The notes: generated by a model not told the origin, from the sequence alone. Counted from the first letter of the stretch, positions 34,352 to 43,045 are shown. The stretch is DNA of 64,000 nucleotides from Pedobacter steynii (GCF_001721645.1 NZ_CP017141.1:6386001-6450000), one strand, 5' to 3'. A program made the numbers and translations.

Positions 34352-36499
34352 TTATGCAGGTTTGTTTTCTGCGGCGCCTTCCGGTTTTGGTGGACGAGGT
34401 AATAAAGCTTTTCTTGAAAGTTTCATTTTTCCTTGTTTGTCAATATCCAAAAGTTTCACCTGAATCCTGTCACCTTCTTTGAACACACCGTCCATCGTTT
34501 CTAAACGAGTCCAGTCGATCTCAGAGATGTGCAACAATCCGTCTTTTCCTGGCATGATTTCTACGAATGCACCAAATGGCATAATAGATTTCACTTTACC
34601 ATCATAAGTAGCACCTATGTCTGGTTTAGCAGCAATCGCATTGATACGGCCAACAGCAGCATCAATAGCAGCTTTGTTATCAGCGAAGATTTCAACGATA
34701 CCTTTGTTACCTACTTCTTCGATAGAGATAGATGCACCGGTTTCGCGTTGCATTTCCTGGATGATTTTACCGCCTGGGCCGATTACAGCACCAATAAATT
34801 CTTTATCAATACTTAGAGAAACGATACGTGGCGCGTGATCTTTGTAGTCTTCACGTGGTGCAGCAATCGTTTTCTTCATTTCGTTTAAGATGTGTAAACG
34901 AGCTTCTTTAGCCTGGTTTAGGGCGTTAGTTAACACTTCCCATTTCAAGCCATTGATTTTTAAATCCATCTGACAAGCTACGATACCTTTTTCAGTACCG
35001 GTAACTTTAAAGTCCATATCACCTAAATGATCTTCATCACCTAAGATATCTGAAAGGATTGCATATTTACCAGTTTTCTCATCAGTGATTAATCCCATTG
35101 CAATTCCGGATACCGGTGCTTTGATTTTAATACCTGCATCCATCAGTGCTAAAGTACCTGCACAAACAGTTGCCATTGATGAAGAACCGTTTGATTCCAG
35201 GATATCAGAAACGATACGGATGGTATATGGGTTTTCTTCCAATCCAGGTAATACTTTCTTCAATGAACGCATGGCTAAGTTACCATGACCGATTTCACGA
35301 CGACCAGCACCTCTGTTAGGACGAACCTCACCAGTTGAGAAACCAGGGAAGTTATAGTGTAATAAGAATTTGTTATATCCATTAACGAAAGCACCATCAA
35401 TCATTTGCTCATCATCTTTAGAACCTAAAGTAACGGTAGTTAATGATTGGGTTTCACCACGTGTAAATACTGCTGATCCGTGAGCAGAAGGCAGGTAACC
35501 TACTTCACTCCAGATCGGACGTACCGTGCGTACATCACGACCGTCTAAACGAATTCCTTCGTCTAATACCAGGTTACGGATGGCATCATATTGTACATCA
35601 TGGAAATATTTTTTAGATAAGAATCCGGTTACATCATCGATATCTTCACCTAAAGTAGCGATGAAATCCATCAGGATTGCACCGAATGCATCACCACGCT
35701 CACCTTTGCTTGTATTGCTTTTCGCTATTGCATATACTTTATCATAAGTAGCTGCATAAACCTGTTCTTTTAACTCAGGATTGCTGTCTTCATGAGAATA
35801 AGTACGTTTAACCGTCTTACCTACTAATTCAGCCAATTCTTTTTGTGCCTGAACCTGTACAACGATTGCTTTGTGTGCAAATTCGATTGCTTCTACCATG
35901 TCAGCTTCAGAGATCTCATCCGCTTCACCTTCCACCATTACGATGTCGTTTTCAGTACCTGCAACAAGGAACTCCATAGTTGCACGCTCTAAGTCGCTCA
36001 CATATGGGTTAATTACAAAGTTACCATCGATTTTAGCTACACGTACTTCAGAGATTGGTCCGTTGAAAGGGATATCTGAAACCGCGATAGCAGCCGAAGC
36101 AGCTAAACCAGCTAAACAGTCAGGCATTATATTTTTGTCAGAAGAGATCAAAGTGATCATCACCTGAGTATCTGAGTGATAATCTTCAGGGAACATCGGG
36201 CGTAAAGCACGGTCAACCAGACGTGAAATTAAAACTTCATAATCTGATAATCTTGCCTCACGACGTAAGAATCCACCTGGAATACGGCCTGCGGCAGCAT
36301 ATTTCTCCTGATAATCTACAGATAGTGGCAAAAAGTCAACACCAGCTTTTGCACCCACTGTAGATACTACAGTAGCCAATAACATGGTATCGCCCATTTT
36401 AACAACTACAGAACCATCAGCTTGTTTCGCCAATTTCCCTGTTTCAATTTCGATTGTTCTTCCATCGCCCAAGTCGAACGATTTTTTTATTACATTCAT
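34352..36499 (-). CDS. pnp: Polyribonucleotide nucleotidyltransferase (PNPase)
   Basis: A 715-aa phosphorolytic 3'-5' exoribonuclease. Two RNase PH-like domains (about 10-220 and 300-540, with GRRPNRGAGRREIGHG-type active-site segment), a KH domain (about 555-615, IGPGGKIIQEM) and an S1 domain (about 620-695, GAFVEIMPGKDGLLHIS) are in the normal order, followed by a short Pro-rich tail. It is downstream of rpsO, the widely conserved arrangement, with a terminator hairpin in between that may attenuate read-through. Confidence 0.97.
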   Translation of the reverse strand: MNVIKKSFDLGDGRTIEIETGKLAKQADGSVVVKMGDTMLLATVVSTVGAKAGVDFLPLSVDYQEKYAAAGRIPGGFLRREARLSDYEVLISRLVDRALRPMFPEDYHSDTQVMITLISSDKNIMPDCLAGLAASAAIAVSDIPFNGPISEVRVAKIDGNFVINPYVSDLERATMEFLVAGTENDIVMVEGEADEISEADMVEAIEFAHKAIVVQVQAQKELAELVGKTVKRTYSHEDSNPELKEQVYAATYDKVYAIAKSNTSKGERGDAFGAILMDFIATLGEDIDDVTGFLSKKYFHDVQYDAIRNLVLDEGIRLDGRDVRTVRPIWSEVGYLPSAHGSAVFTRGETQSLTTVTLGSKDDEQMIDGAFVNGYNKFLLHYNFPGFSTGEVRPNRGAGRREIGHGNLAMRSLKKVLPGLEENPYTIRIVSDILESNGSSSMATVCAGTLALMDAGIKIKAPVSGIAMGLITDEKTGKYAILSDILGDEDHLGDMDFKVTGTEKGIVACQMDLKINGLKWEVLTNALNQAKEARLHILNEMKKTIAAPREDYKDHAPRIVSLSIDKEFIGAVIGPGGKIIQEMQRETGASISIEEVGNKGIVEIFADNKAAIDAAVGRINAIAAKPDIGATYDGKVKSIMPFGAFVEIMPGKDGLLHISEIDWTRLETMDGVFKEGDRIQVKLLDIDKQGKMKLSRKALLPRPPKPEGAAENKPA

Positions 36500-36574
36500 T
36501 TAAAGAGTATTGTGGTGTGTTTTCCTCTTTCTACACACCTGATTTATATATATTTATTTTATTTTTCAAAGTAA

Positions 36575-36600
36575 AAAAGCCATCCTTAAGAATGGCTTTT
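36575..36600 (-). terminator. Hairpin terminator/attenuator between rpsO and pnp
   Basis: Stem AAAAGCCAT / ATGGCTTTT, 8-nt loop, T-run on the minus strand, 17 nt after the rpsO stop. Some read-through into pnp is expected from the conserved gene order. Confidence 0.85.
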
Positions 36601-36616
36601 CTTGATATTTTAACGC

Positions 36617-36919
36617 TTATTTGCTATCTCTCGAACCTAATGGTTTGATGATATCTCTTAGCCCTAAAGCTTTGATGATAGCACGGTAACGGCTAATATC
36701 TTTTTTGTACAGATAAGCCAAAATACCGCGGCGTTTACCTACTAATTTTTGTAGAGATAACTGAGTAGAGAAATCTTTACGATTTTTCTTTAAATGCTCT
36801 GTTAAGTGCGCAATACGGTATGTAAATAACGCTACCTGACCTTCTGCAGAACCCGTGTTAGTTTCTACTTCGCCGTGTTGTTTAAAAATTTCGGCTTTCT
36901 TTTCTTTACTTAAATACAT
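36617..36919 (-). CDS. rpsO: 30S ribosomal protein S15
   Basis: A 100-aa ribosomal protein that binds the 16S rRNA central domain. The core is clear: TGSAEGQVALFTYRI, LTEHLKKNRKDFST, LVGKRRGILAYL. It is about 10 residues longer than the E. coli protein because of a C-terminal extension (IIKPLGSRDSK). Followed by a hairpin and pnp. Confidence 0.97.
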   Translation of the reverse strand: MYLSKEKKAEIFKQHGEVETNTGSAEGQVALFTYRIAHLTEHLKKNRKDFSTQLSLQKLVGKRRGILAYLYKKDISRYRAIIKALGLRDIIKPLGSRDSK

Positions 36920-37065
36920 TTCTTGAATGATACTAAAGTGTGTATGGATTAATTAATTGGGTGCAAAGATAGTTTAAGTTTTAATTATTCGCAAGTTGTC
37001 AGCCCACAATTGTCATCTGCTTTTAATTTACGATGATGGAGCAAATATAAATAAAATCTAAACCC

Positions 37066-37073
37066 TATTTTTG
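37066..37073 (+). promoter_or_regulatory. -7 box for the thioesterase gene at 37093
   Basis: TATTTTTG matches TAnnTTTG and lies 20 nt before the ATG. A -33 TTG is not obvious. Confidence 0.55.
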
Positions 37074-37092
37074 CCCACAGAACGAAGAAAAC

Positions 37093-37512
37093 ATGGAAAA
37101 GAGCGAATACAGCATATTTGAAAGTGAATTAAAAGTACGTCCGGATGACATAGATATGTTTCAACACGTACACAACAGTAAGTACTTTGACTATGTCCTA
37201 GCAGCCAGGTACGACCAGATGGAGCAATTTTATAAGATGCCTATGGAATCTTTCCTGGAAAGTGGCTTTGGCTGGGTGGTACGTACCGCACATGTTGACT
37301 TTAAGCGCCCACTGATTCTTGGCGATATCATTGCAGTCCGCACCGGCATCCTTACCATCAATGAGAAAGGCTGTCGTGTTCAGTTTGAAATTGAAAACAA
37401 ACGCACCGGCAAAATCGCATCTGATGGCTGGTTCGATTATGTGATGATTGATACCAATACCGGAAAAGGATGTAAGGTGAATGAAGAAATGATTCAGGCT
37501 TACAGCATTTAG
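37093..37512 (+). CDS. Acyl-CoA thioesterase (4HBT hot-dog fold)
   Basis: A 139-aa hot-dog-fold protein with the 4HBT helix motif (DIDMFQHVHNSKYFDYVLAARYD), a catalytic Asp in the DIDMFQHV segment, and VDFKRPLILGD. Such enzymes hydrolyse acyl-CoA or acyl-ACP thioesters in the cytoplasm; the substrate is not predictable. It is a single gene. Immediately downstream begins a repeat-rich intergenic stretch and an IS3 element. Confidence 0.85.
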   Translation: MEKSEYSIFESELKVRPDDIDMFQHVHNSKYFDYVLAARYDQMEQFYKMPMESFLESGFGWVVRTAHVDFKRPLILGDIIAVRTGILTINEKGCRVQFEIENKRTGKIASDGWFDYVMIDTNTGKGCKVNEEMIQAYSI

Positions 37513-37746
37513 ACCTTCCTTTTCAACAATACGATAACACCTCCGGACCTGCCGGGGTATCCCTAAACTTATCCTGGTATAGAACAGTTCGGGGATCCTC
37601 CGTAATGAGTCCGGATCTGGGAGGTAGTTACGAGGTAGTTGCGAGGTACTTGAAAGGTTAAATAACCATGCAACTACCTCCCAGATACCGGTCAACTACC
37701 TCGCAACTACCTTCCAACCCCAGAGTCTGTACAGAGTGTCTTATAC
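37513..37746. repeat. Intergenic repeat block: six copies of an 11-bp unit in two orientations
   Basis: The unit GAGGTAGTTGC occurs forward three times in tandem (37621-37652, with small changes) and inverted three times (37670-37680, 37691-37702, 37703-37713). The two groups can fold back on each other into a cruciform or long hairpin. No coding frame was recognised in the block. It resembles a repetitive extragenic element more than a terminator. Confidence 0.7.
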
Positions 37747-37889
37747 TGCAATAAGTTTACATACAGAAAGTAAATTACTGATTAGTGTTTACGTAGTTTT
37801 TTTGTTTTACTGATATAGGTTTACAATGATAAATTTTATTACTGATATAAGTTTACCCAAAAATGCTGATTTTCCTGTTTTGAGTTTAC
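37745..37889 (+). repeat. Five 16-bp boxes spaced about 32 bp apart at the IS3 3' end
   Basis: Boxes related to ACTGATATAAGTTTAC start at 37745, 37777, 37809, 37841 and 37874. The first four are exactly 32 bp apart, with AT-rich spacers of 16 bp that differ from each other. All end in GTTTAC, which is also part of the IS terminal repeat (ATGTAAAC at the other end). They may be transposase-binding iterons or successive IS-end remnants. Confidence 0.7.
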
Positions 37890-38788
37890 ATAGGCAGTAA
37901 GGATTGTGTTTTTTGTTGTTTTGGAACGATATTCTCCACCATGTGAGTCAGCTGTGGGGTTTGGAATTCGCAACTGGAATGCATTCTTAAATTATTGTAT
38001 TTATCCATAGCCAGTTCTACTGATACTTTCGCCTGGGCTACATTTTTAAAGGTCTTTTCCAACCCTAGTTCCATTTTCAGTATTCCATTCACTCTTTCTG
38101 CTATTGCATTATCATATGGACTGCCTGTCTGAGTCATACTGATTTGTATTCCATTGTCTTTAAGCATGGTCACATAGTCATCGCAACAATATTGAGTTCC
38201 TCTGTCTGAGTGATGAATAAGGGGTCTGTTTGGATACAATCTTCCTTTTAAGGCTAGATTTAATGCTTTAATACATCCGATTGCCTTTAAATCAGTCGCC
38301 AAATGATGACCTACGATCTTTCTTGAATAGGCATCTGTGATTAGTGATAAATAAAGAAAACAAGTACTGGTACGCAGATAAGTAATATCGCTTACCCATA
38401 TTTCTTCAGCATGTATCGCTGGCCTGCGCTGCACCAGATCAGGATGAACTTTAAACCGGTGAAAAGAATTTGTTGTACGAACCCATTTCTTTTTTGTCTT
38501 GATCAACATTCCATTAGAACGTACGAATTCAAATACCGCATCTCTTCCCATAGTGATACCATGGGCCTGTAAAAAGCCATTATTGAGTTCTTTATACAAC
38601 TTTATGCATCCTGTTTTAGGAAGCGCTTTACGGATCTCAATGATTTTTTCAAGTACAATATGCTCCTCCAGAAGATGCAATTCAACACTTTTTAGATGAT
38701 TATACCAGGCTTGCCTGGTATAATCAAATGTGGCGCAAAGAAGAGCTATGCTATAGTATTTGCGGGTGCCTCTGAGTTCTGAGATCAC
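37886..38788 (-). CDS. IS3 family transposase OrfB (DDE integrase domain)
   Basis: A 300-aa rve-type integrase with N-terminal HTH_21-like region and the DDE triad: Asp in WVSDITYL, Asp in HHSDRGTQY, Glu in AIAERVNGILK. The frame begins at a GTG overlapping the orfA stop by 2 bases; the product is probably made mainly as an OrfAB fusion by -1 slippage on nine A (minus strand, 38808-38800). Beyond the slip site the frame is open and a TAA lies just before it, as expected. Confidence 0.92.
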   Translation of the reverse strand: MISELRGTRKYYSIALLCATFDYTRQAWYNHLKSVELHLLEEHIVLEKIIEIRKALPKTGCIKLYKELNNGFLQAHGITMGRDAVFEFVRSNGMLIKTKKKWVRTTNSFHRFKVHPDLVQRRPAIHAEEIWVSDITYLRTSTCFLYLSLITDAYSRKIVGHHLATDLKAIGCIKALNLALKGRLYPNRPLIHHSDRGTQYCCDDYVTMLKDNGIQISMTQTGSPYDNAIAERVNGILKMELGLEKTFKNVAQAKVSVELAMDKYNNLRMHSSCEFQTPQLTHMVENIVPKQQKTQSLLPM

Positions 38789-39156
38789 TTGGTAGCAGCT
38801 TTTTTTTTAAGATCTGTACCATATTCCTCATTAGCAATGGCAATCACTTTTTCCAGCACGGCGACCTTCAGTTCTGATAAGGCCAGCCGCTTTTCCAGCT
38901 CTCTTCGTTCTTTAGCGCTGAAAGGCAGCTCTTCAGCTACGTTGACGGCTTCTGGCATAAGATGGTTATGATTACTTTTGTACCAAGATACGAATCTATA
39001 AACCGTATTGGGCGATAACCCATACTTACGTTCTATTTGAACCTGGCTAAAATCACCATCAAGATACTCTAAGGCGATCTGTACTCTAAGACTCTCGGAA
39101 TGATTCCACTCTGTGCCTCCTTTTCTTTTGTTTGGACGTTCATTTTTCATACTCAT
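38785..39156 (-). CDS. IS3 family transposase OrfA (HTH)
   Basis: A 123-aa protein with an HTH_8/28-type region (about 25-65, DGDFSQVQIERKYGLSPNTVYRF) and a C-terminal leucine-zipper-like helix (ERRELEKRLALSELKVAVLEKVI), the standard OrfA arrangement. The end of the gene contains codons AAA AAA AAA GC, a slippery site for -1 frameshifting into orfB. Minus strand, upstream of orfB. Confidence 0.92.
   Translation of the reverse strand: MSMKNERPNKRKGGTEWNHSESLRVQIALEYLDGDFSQVQIERKYGLSPNTVYRFVSWYKSNHNHLMPEAVNVAEELPFSAKERRELEKRLALSELKVAVLEKVIAIANEEYGTDLKKKAATK
38800..38808 (-). other. Programmed -1 frameshift site (A9)
   Basis: Nine consecutive A on the minus strand followed by GC, 13 nt before the orfA stop. 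In the orfB frame a TAA is directly upstream, so OrfAB can be made only by slipping here. Confidence 0.75.
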
Positions 39157-39302
39157 TTTTCTCTCTTGAAAAACTTTCTTATGTAAACTCAGGGCAGGAA
39201 CGGACAGAGGATCCCCGAAGCAATCCCGGCCCGCTTATCCGACCTGTAACACCAGCGCGCAAAAAATTATTTTCTTTTTTAAAGATTTAATCATAAAAAA
39301 AC

Positions 39303-39310
39303 TATATTTG
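39303..39310 (+). promoter_or_regulatory. Putative -7 box upstream of the MATE gene
   Basis: TATATTTG matches TAnnTTTG, about 140 nt before the ATG at 39452, leaving a long leader. The leader shows no recognised riboswitch. The region 39197-39302 otherwise holds only the right flank of the IS and a short repeat. Confidence 0.45.
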
Positions 39311-39451
39311 GCACTTAACTAAACCGCAGTACCATGATAGTATTTGCAGTCCGATTTAGGTTTTAAGCCGAGGACTCCCCTCCTTCCTTCAGTTAAATGA
39401 TTCAGCATTACCTGCTGACAACGGTTTATTATTATCTCTTTTCCCTTATTT

Positions 39452-40879
39452 ATGTCACATCAGCAAACAGCTTCAACAGGCAAGCTATCTCAAATTTTTA
39501 CGCTTTTAAAACAGGCCTTAAAAGGCGAAGACCTTGATTTCACTCAAGGCAGCATTCGCCGTGCAGTGCTACTTCTGGCCATCCCGATGATGCTGGAAAT
39601 GGCTATGGAATCCGTTTTTGCACTGGTAGACCTTTATTTTGTCGGCCACCTTCACAATAGCAGTCATGCGATACAAACGGTAGGACTAACAGAATCTGTA
39701 CTCACCATTATTTACTCTCTGGCCATTGGAATGAGTATGGCAGCAACAGCCGTAGTTGCCAGACGCATCGGCGAGAAAAACCCGGAAGCAGCTGCAAAAG
39801 CAGGTGTTCAGGCCATCATTGTGGCTGTTGCCGTTAACCTGATTATCAGCATTGTCGGCTTCATTTACGCTTCAGACATTCTGTTGCTGATGGGTGCTTC
39901 TGCAGAAACAGCCGAACAAGGCACTCCTTTTGCGCGGATCATGATGGGCGGAAGTGTGATTATTGTTCTTCTCTTCCTTATCAACGGGATATTCCGTGGA
40001 GCCGGAAATGCGGCCATTGCCATGAAAAGTTTATGGATTGCCAATATTGCCAACATCATTTTATGTCCGATACTCATTAACGGCTTTGGCCCTATCCCTG
40101 CATTCGGATTAACAGGTGCTGCCATCGCTACGACTATTGGCCGGGGTATTGGTGTCTGTTATCAGGTGTATCATCTGGTTAGCGGAAAAAGCCTGCTTAA
40201 GGTTCACTTATCTTATTTCAAACCGCATTTTGAACAAATTAAAGCTTTGTTAAAAATTGCTACACCCGGTATCTTTCAGTTTATCATTGCCTCCTGCAGC
40301 TGGATTTTCCTGGCTCAGCTGGTGGCGACAACCGGAGGAGACCATGGTTCTGCAGGTTATCAGACGGCTTTAAGGCTGATGATGTTCTTTATGTTGCCCG
40401 CCTGGGGTATGAGCAATTCTGCGGCAACCCTTGTTGGTCAGAACCTCGGTGCCAAGCAACTTGACCGGGCAGAGCAATCCGTTATGAAAACTGCCAAATA
40501 CATTGTAATCTATATGATCTCCGTGATGCTCTTTACTTTTATAGGAGGTTACTATTTCATTTCCTTCTTTACCAACGATAAGCAGGTACAGGAAGTAGCC
40601 CTTCAGGCATTACAGATCATGTGCCTTGGTTATATATTTTATGGAATCGGAATGGTTTTGATCAGCACCTTTAACGGTGCCGGTGATACCTGGACACCAA
40701 CATGGGTTAACTTCTTTGGTTTCTGGTTGTTTCAGATTCCACTGGCGTTCTTATTGGCAAAACATTTTAATATGGGACCTACAGGTGTGTTTATCGCGAT
40801 CCCTGTAGCCGAAACAGGAATTGCTATTGCAGGTTACATTCTGTTTAAAAAAGGCAGGTGGAAAACCATTAAGGTTTAA
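39452..40879 (+). CDS. MATE family efflux transporter
   Basis: A 475-aa inner-membrane protein with about twelve helices in two similar halves. Typical segments are LLAIPMMLEMAMESVFALVDLYFVGHL in the first half and PAWGMSNSAATLVGQNLGAKQ in the second. MATE proteins export cationic drugs or organic compounds using sodium or proton gradients; the substrate is unknown. A hydrophilic N-terminal tail of about 35 residues precedes the first helix. Single gene. Confidence 0.93.
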   Translation: MSHQQTASTGKLSQIFTLLKQALKGEDLDFTQGSIRRAVLLLAIPMMLEMAMESVFALVDLYFVGHLHNSSHAIQTVGLTESVLTIIYSLAIGMSMAATAVVARRIGEKNPEAAAKAGVQAIIVAVAVNLIISIVGFIYASDILLLMGASAETAEQGTPFARIMMGGSVIIVLLFLINGIFRGAGNAAIAMKSLWIANIANIILCPILINGFGPIPAFGLTGAAIATTIGRGIGVCYQVYHLVSGKSLLKVHLSYFKPHFEQIKALLKIATPGIFQFIIASCSWIFLAQLVATTGGDHGSAGYQTALRLMMFFMLPAWGMSNSAATLVGQNLGAKQLDRAEQSVMKTAKYIVIYMISVMLFTFIGGYYFISFFTNDKQVQEVALQALQIMCLGYIFYGIGMVLISTFNGAGDTWTPTWVNFFGFWLFQIPLAFLLAKHFNMGPTGVFIAIPVAETGIAIAGYILFKKGRWKTIKV

Positions 40880-40944
40880 TGCCTGTTTCGGAAGATTCAG
40901 GATCTTACTGGAAAAAGAAGCATGACCACTCAAAGGCTGGAATC

Positions 40945-40966
40945 TTTTGCGCTAAAAAGCGCAAAA
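40945..40966. repeat. 8-bp inverted repeat after the MATE gene
   Basis: TTTTGCGC and GCGCAAAA around a 6-nt loop, 65 nt after the stop. There is only a short T stretch after it, so it is a weak terminator candidate. Confidence 0.45.
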
Positions 40967-41116
40967 TTTCCTATGCCTTTCCCTGGAACGCATCTTTTTC
41001 TTGAAATTAAGTTCCCTGCATCCGGTTTCATTTCGCAATTTCAATATACCCATAAATAAGCATTGTGATACTGAGGGTCTATCCCGAAATTTGAGGGACA
41101 AATAATTATAAAGCGT

Positions 41117-41890
41117 ATGCGAAAGACTTTCAGCAACTTAGTTCTGCCATTTGTTTTGCTTACATGGTCTTTCTCGGGCAATGTAAGTTATGCTCAGGAG
41201 AACAGTACAAATTCAGAAAAACATCATTTGGTGAAGTGGAATGTTGCGGCATTGGTGCTTAAAAACTACTCTTTTCAGTATGAGCAAGCTATTGGTAAGA
41301 AGACCGCTTTCGCGCTTGGCATCCGCTTTATGCCAAAATCAACTGTGCCATTTAGTTCCCTATTAAAAAATACAATTGATGATGATCAGACATGGGATCA
41401 CATTAAAGGTTATAAAACGGGTAACTTCTCCATTACCCCTGAGTTTAGATATTACCTTGGAGAAAGTGTTTTTCAAGGGTTTTATATTGCCCCTTTTCTG
41501 AGGTATGCCAGATACAATGCTGATCTTCCTTTCACCTATGAGTATCATGGGAACGGCATTACCATAAAAGACGAGATGAACTTTAGCGGAGGGATAGATA
41601 CCTTTACCGCAGGCGTGTTGTTTGGCGCACAATGGAATTTGGGTAAATCCATCTCCCTTGATTTATGGATTGCAGGACCAAATTACGGTGTTTCTTCCGG
41701 AAATATCTCCGCACAAAAAACGCTCAGCCCCAGGGAGCAGGAAGAACTGAAAAAGGTACTTGAGCATGATTTTGGAAACCTTCCCTTAGTAAAAACGAAA
41801 ACCACCGTTGATGGCAATGGCGCCAATATAGATTTTGACGGTCCATGGGCAGGCTTAAGATCAGGATTGAGTATCGGATACAGGTTCTAA
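41117..41890 (+). CDS. Outer-membrane beta-barrel protein (DUF3575-like)
   Basis: A 257-aa exported protein with a signal peptide ending near SYAQE, followed by alternating strands (VLKNYSFQYEQAIGKKTAFALGIRF, SITPEFRYYLGE, GFYIAPFLRYARYN) and a C-terminal strand ending in GYRF with terminal Phe, typical for outer-membrane barrels. The Pro/Glu-rich segment at about 195-225 may be an extracellular or plug loop. Single gene, convergent with ddl. Function unknown. Confidence 0.82.
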   Translation: MRKTFSNLVLPFVLLTWSFSGNVSYAQENSTNSEKHHLVKWNVAALVLKNYSFQYEQAIGKKTAFALGIRFMPKSTVPFSSLLKNTIDDDQTWDHIKGYKTGNFSITPEFRYYLGESVFQGFYIAPFLRYARYNADLPFTYEYHGNGITIKDEMNFSGGIDTFTAGVLFGAQWNLGKSISLDLWIAGPNYGVSSGNISAQKTLSPREQEELKKVLEHDFGNLPLVKTKTTVDGNGANIDFDGPWAGLRSGLSIGYRF

Positions 41891-41956
41891 ATTTTTCGGG
41901 ATCCTTTAGATCATATTCTTCCTGCCGGGTTCGGGATGTCAGTGCAGGATTAATAA

Positions 41957-42040
41957 AAAAAACGAGAATCCTCTTTGAAGACATTCGAATATTTGCCCTT
42001 CAGCAAAGATTCGGGGATGAAAAGAGGGTTCTCGTTTTTT
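41957..42040. terminator. Long 84-nt hairpin between convergent genes
   Basis: A 20-bp outer stem (arms 41957-41976 and 42021-42040, one G-U) begins with A6 and ends with T6, so it can terminate in both directions. The 44-nt loop contains a second stem (CGAAT-A-TTTGC with GCAAA-G-ATTCG). This is longer and more structured than the other terminators in the window. Confidence 0.85.
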
Positions 42041-42058
42041 AAGTAAATCACTTAGGAA

Positions 42059-43045
42059 TTACCCTATAGTTTCTTTTACTAATTTGGTATAAAAGTCGTT
42101 GAGTTTCATTCCTGCTGCTGCTACCTGCTGAGGAATAAAGCTGGTTGCTGTTTGTCCTGGAATGGTATTGATCTCAATGAAATAAAAATCACCTTCATCT
42201 TCCGTCAGGATAAAATCAATACGTACCACGCCGCTGCAGTTTAGTTTCAGGTATACATCTTTTGCAATCTGCTCTACCCTTGCTTTGGTTTCCGGTCTGA
42301 TTGGTGCAGGAGTAGTTTCCGTTGCTACGCCAGGTGTATATTTTGCTTCAAAATCAAAAAACTCTTTCGCAGTTTCCACTTCTGTTGCCGGCAATACTGT
42401 AATTTTCCCATCCAGCTTCACCACTCCTACGGTAAACTCACGACCGGAAATAAACTCTTCAATCAGCAGCTGAGTATCTTCTTTGAAGGCTTTATCGATT
42501 GCGCTTTGCAGGTCTGCACCATGAGTAACCTTACTCATTCCGATACTGCTTCCACCGTTATTCGGTTTTACAAAATATGGGATTTTGAGGTCCTTTTTTA
42601 TTTGCTCCAGGCTATATGCCGTGTTTTTAAAAATTTGCGCAGATTTAGCGATGTGAAGATTTTCGATCCCCTGAACGATTGCTTTGGTATATCCTTTATT
42701 CATAGTGATGGCCGAAGTGAGGGCATCGCAAGTGGTATATGGAAGGTTAAGCATGTCGAAATAGCCTTGTAATTTACCATCTTCACCCGGAGAACCATGA
42801 ATGGCAATAAAAACGCCATCGAACATAATTTTCCTGCCTTTTATAGTCAGGGAGAAGTCGTTACGGTCGACTTCAATTTTTACAGAGTCTGCGGGTTCAT
42901 AAAACCAACCTTGCTGGGTTAGCATAATTTTATAAACATCAAACTTGTCGGCATCCAGATTTTGGGCGATAGTGGCTGCACTTTTAACCGATACGACCCA
43001 CTCACCTGTGGTACCACCGGTTAGTAATGCTAATGTTTTCTTCAT
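42059..43045 (-). CDS. ddl: D-alanine--D-alanine ligase
   Basis: A 328-aa ATP-grasp ligase that makes the D-Ala-D-Ala dipeptide of peptidoglycan. Motifs: AIHGSPGEDGKLQGYFDML, KPNNGGSSIGMSKV, EEFISGREFTVGV and NEINTIPGQT with metal-binding residues. Length is normal. Divergent from a PASTA-domain protein gene and mltG, so cell-wall functions cluster here. Confidence 0.96.
   Translation of the reverse strand: MKKTLALLTGGTTGEWVVSVKSAATIAQNLDADKFDVYKIMLTQQGWFYEPADSVKIEVDRNDFSLTIKGRKIMFDGVFIAIHGSPGEDGKLQGYFDMLNLPYTTCDALTSAITMNKGYTKAIVQGIENLHIAKSAQIFKNTAYSLEQIKKDLKIPYFVKPNNGGSSIGMSKVTHGADLQSAIDKAFKEDTQLLIEEFISGREFTVGVVKLDGKITVLPATEVETAKEFFDFEAKYTPGVATETTPAPIRPETKARVEQIAKDVYLKLNCSGVVRIDFILTEDEGDFYFIEINTIPGQTATSFIPQQVAAAGMKLNDFYTKLVKETIG

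Larger units (their letters stand above)
37747..39196 (-). mobile_element. IS3-family insertion sequence, about 1.45 kb
   Basis: Two overlapping transposase frames on the minus strand define the element. The terminal repeats read TGCAATAAGTTTACATA at the left and, as reverse complement, TGCCCTGAGTTTACATA at the right, both beginning TG as IS3 ends do. An alternative, tighter pair TGAGTTTACAT / ATGTAAACTCA gives 37881-39191, but then the orfB stop would sit inside the repeat. No convincing target duplication is seen for either. The element looks intact in its coding part. Confidence 0.75.

Noticed and set aside
35871..36167. Open frame on the plus strand within pnp
   Set aside because: Low-complexity translation rich in Ser/Ala, entirely inside a confidently identified PNPase gene.
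37745..37889. Evenly spaced short repeats resembling a mini CRISPR array
   Set aside because: The repeats are only 16 bp and not identical, the intervals are AT-rich and 16-17 bp, shorter than any CRISPR spacer, and no cas gene is in the window. They share sequence with the IS3 end.
40945..40966. Strong terminator after the MATE gene
   Set aside because: The inverted repeat is only 8 bp and has no proper T-run, so it is listed as a weak inverted repeat.
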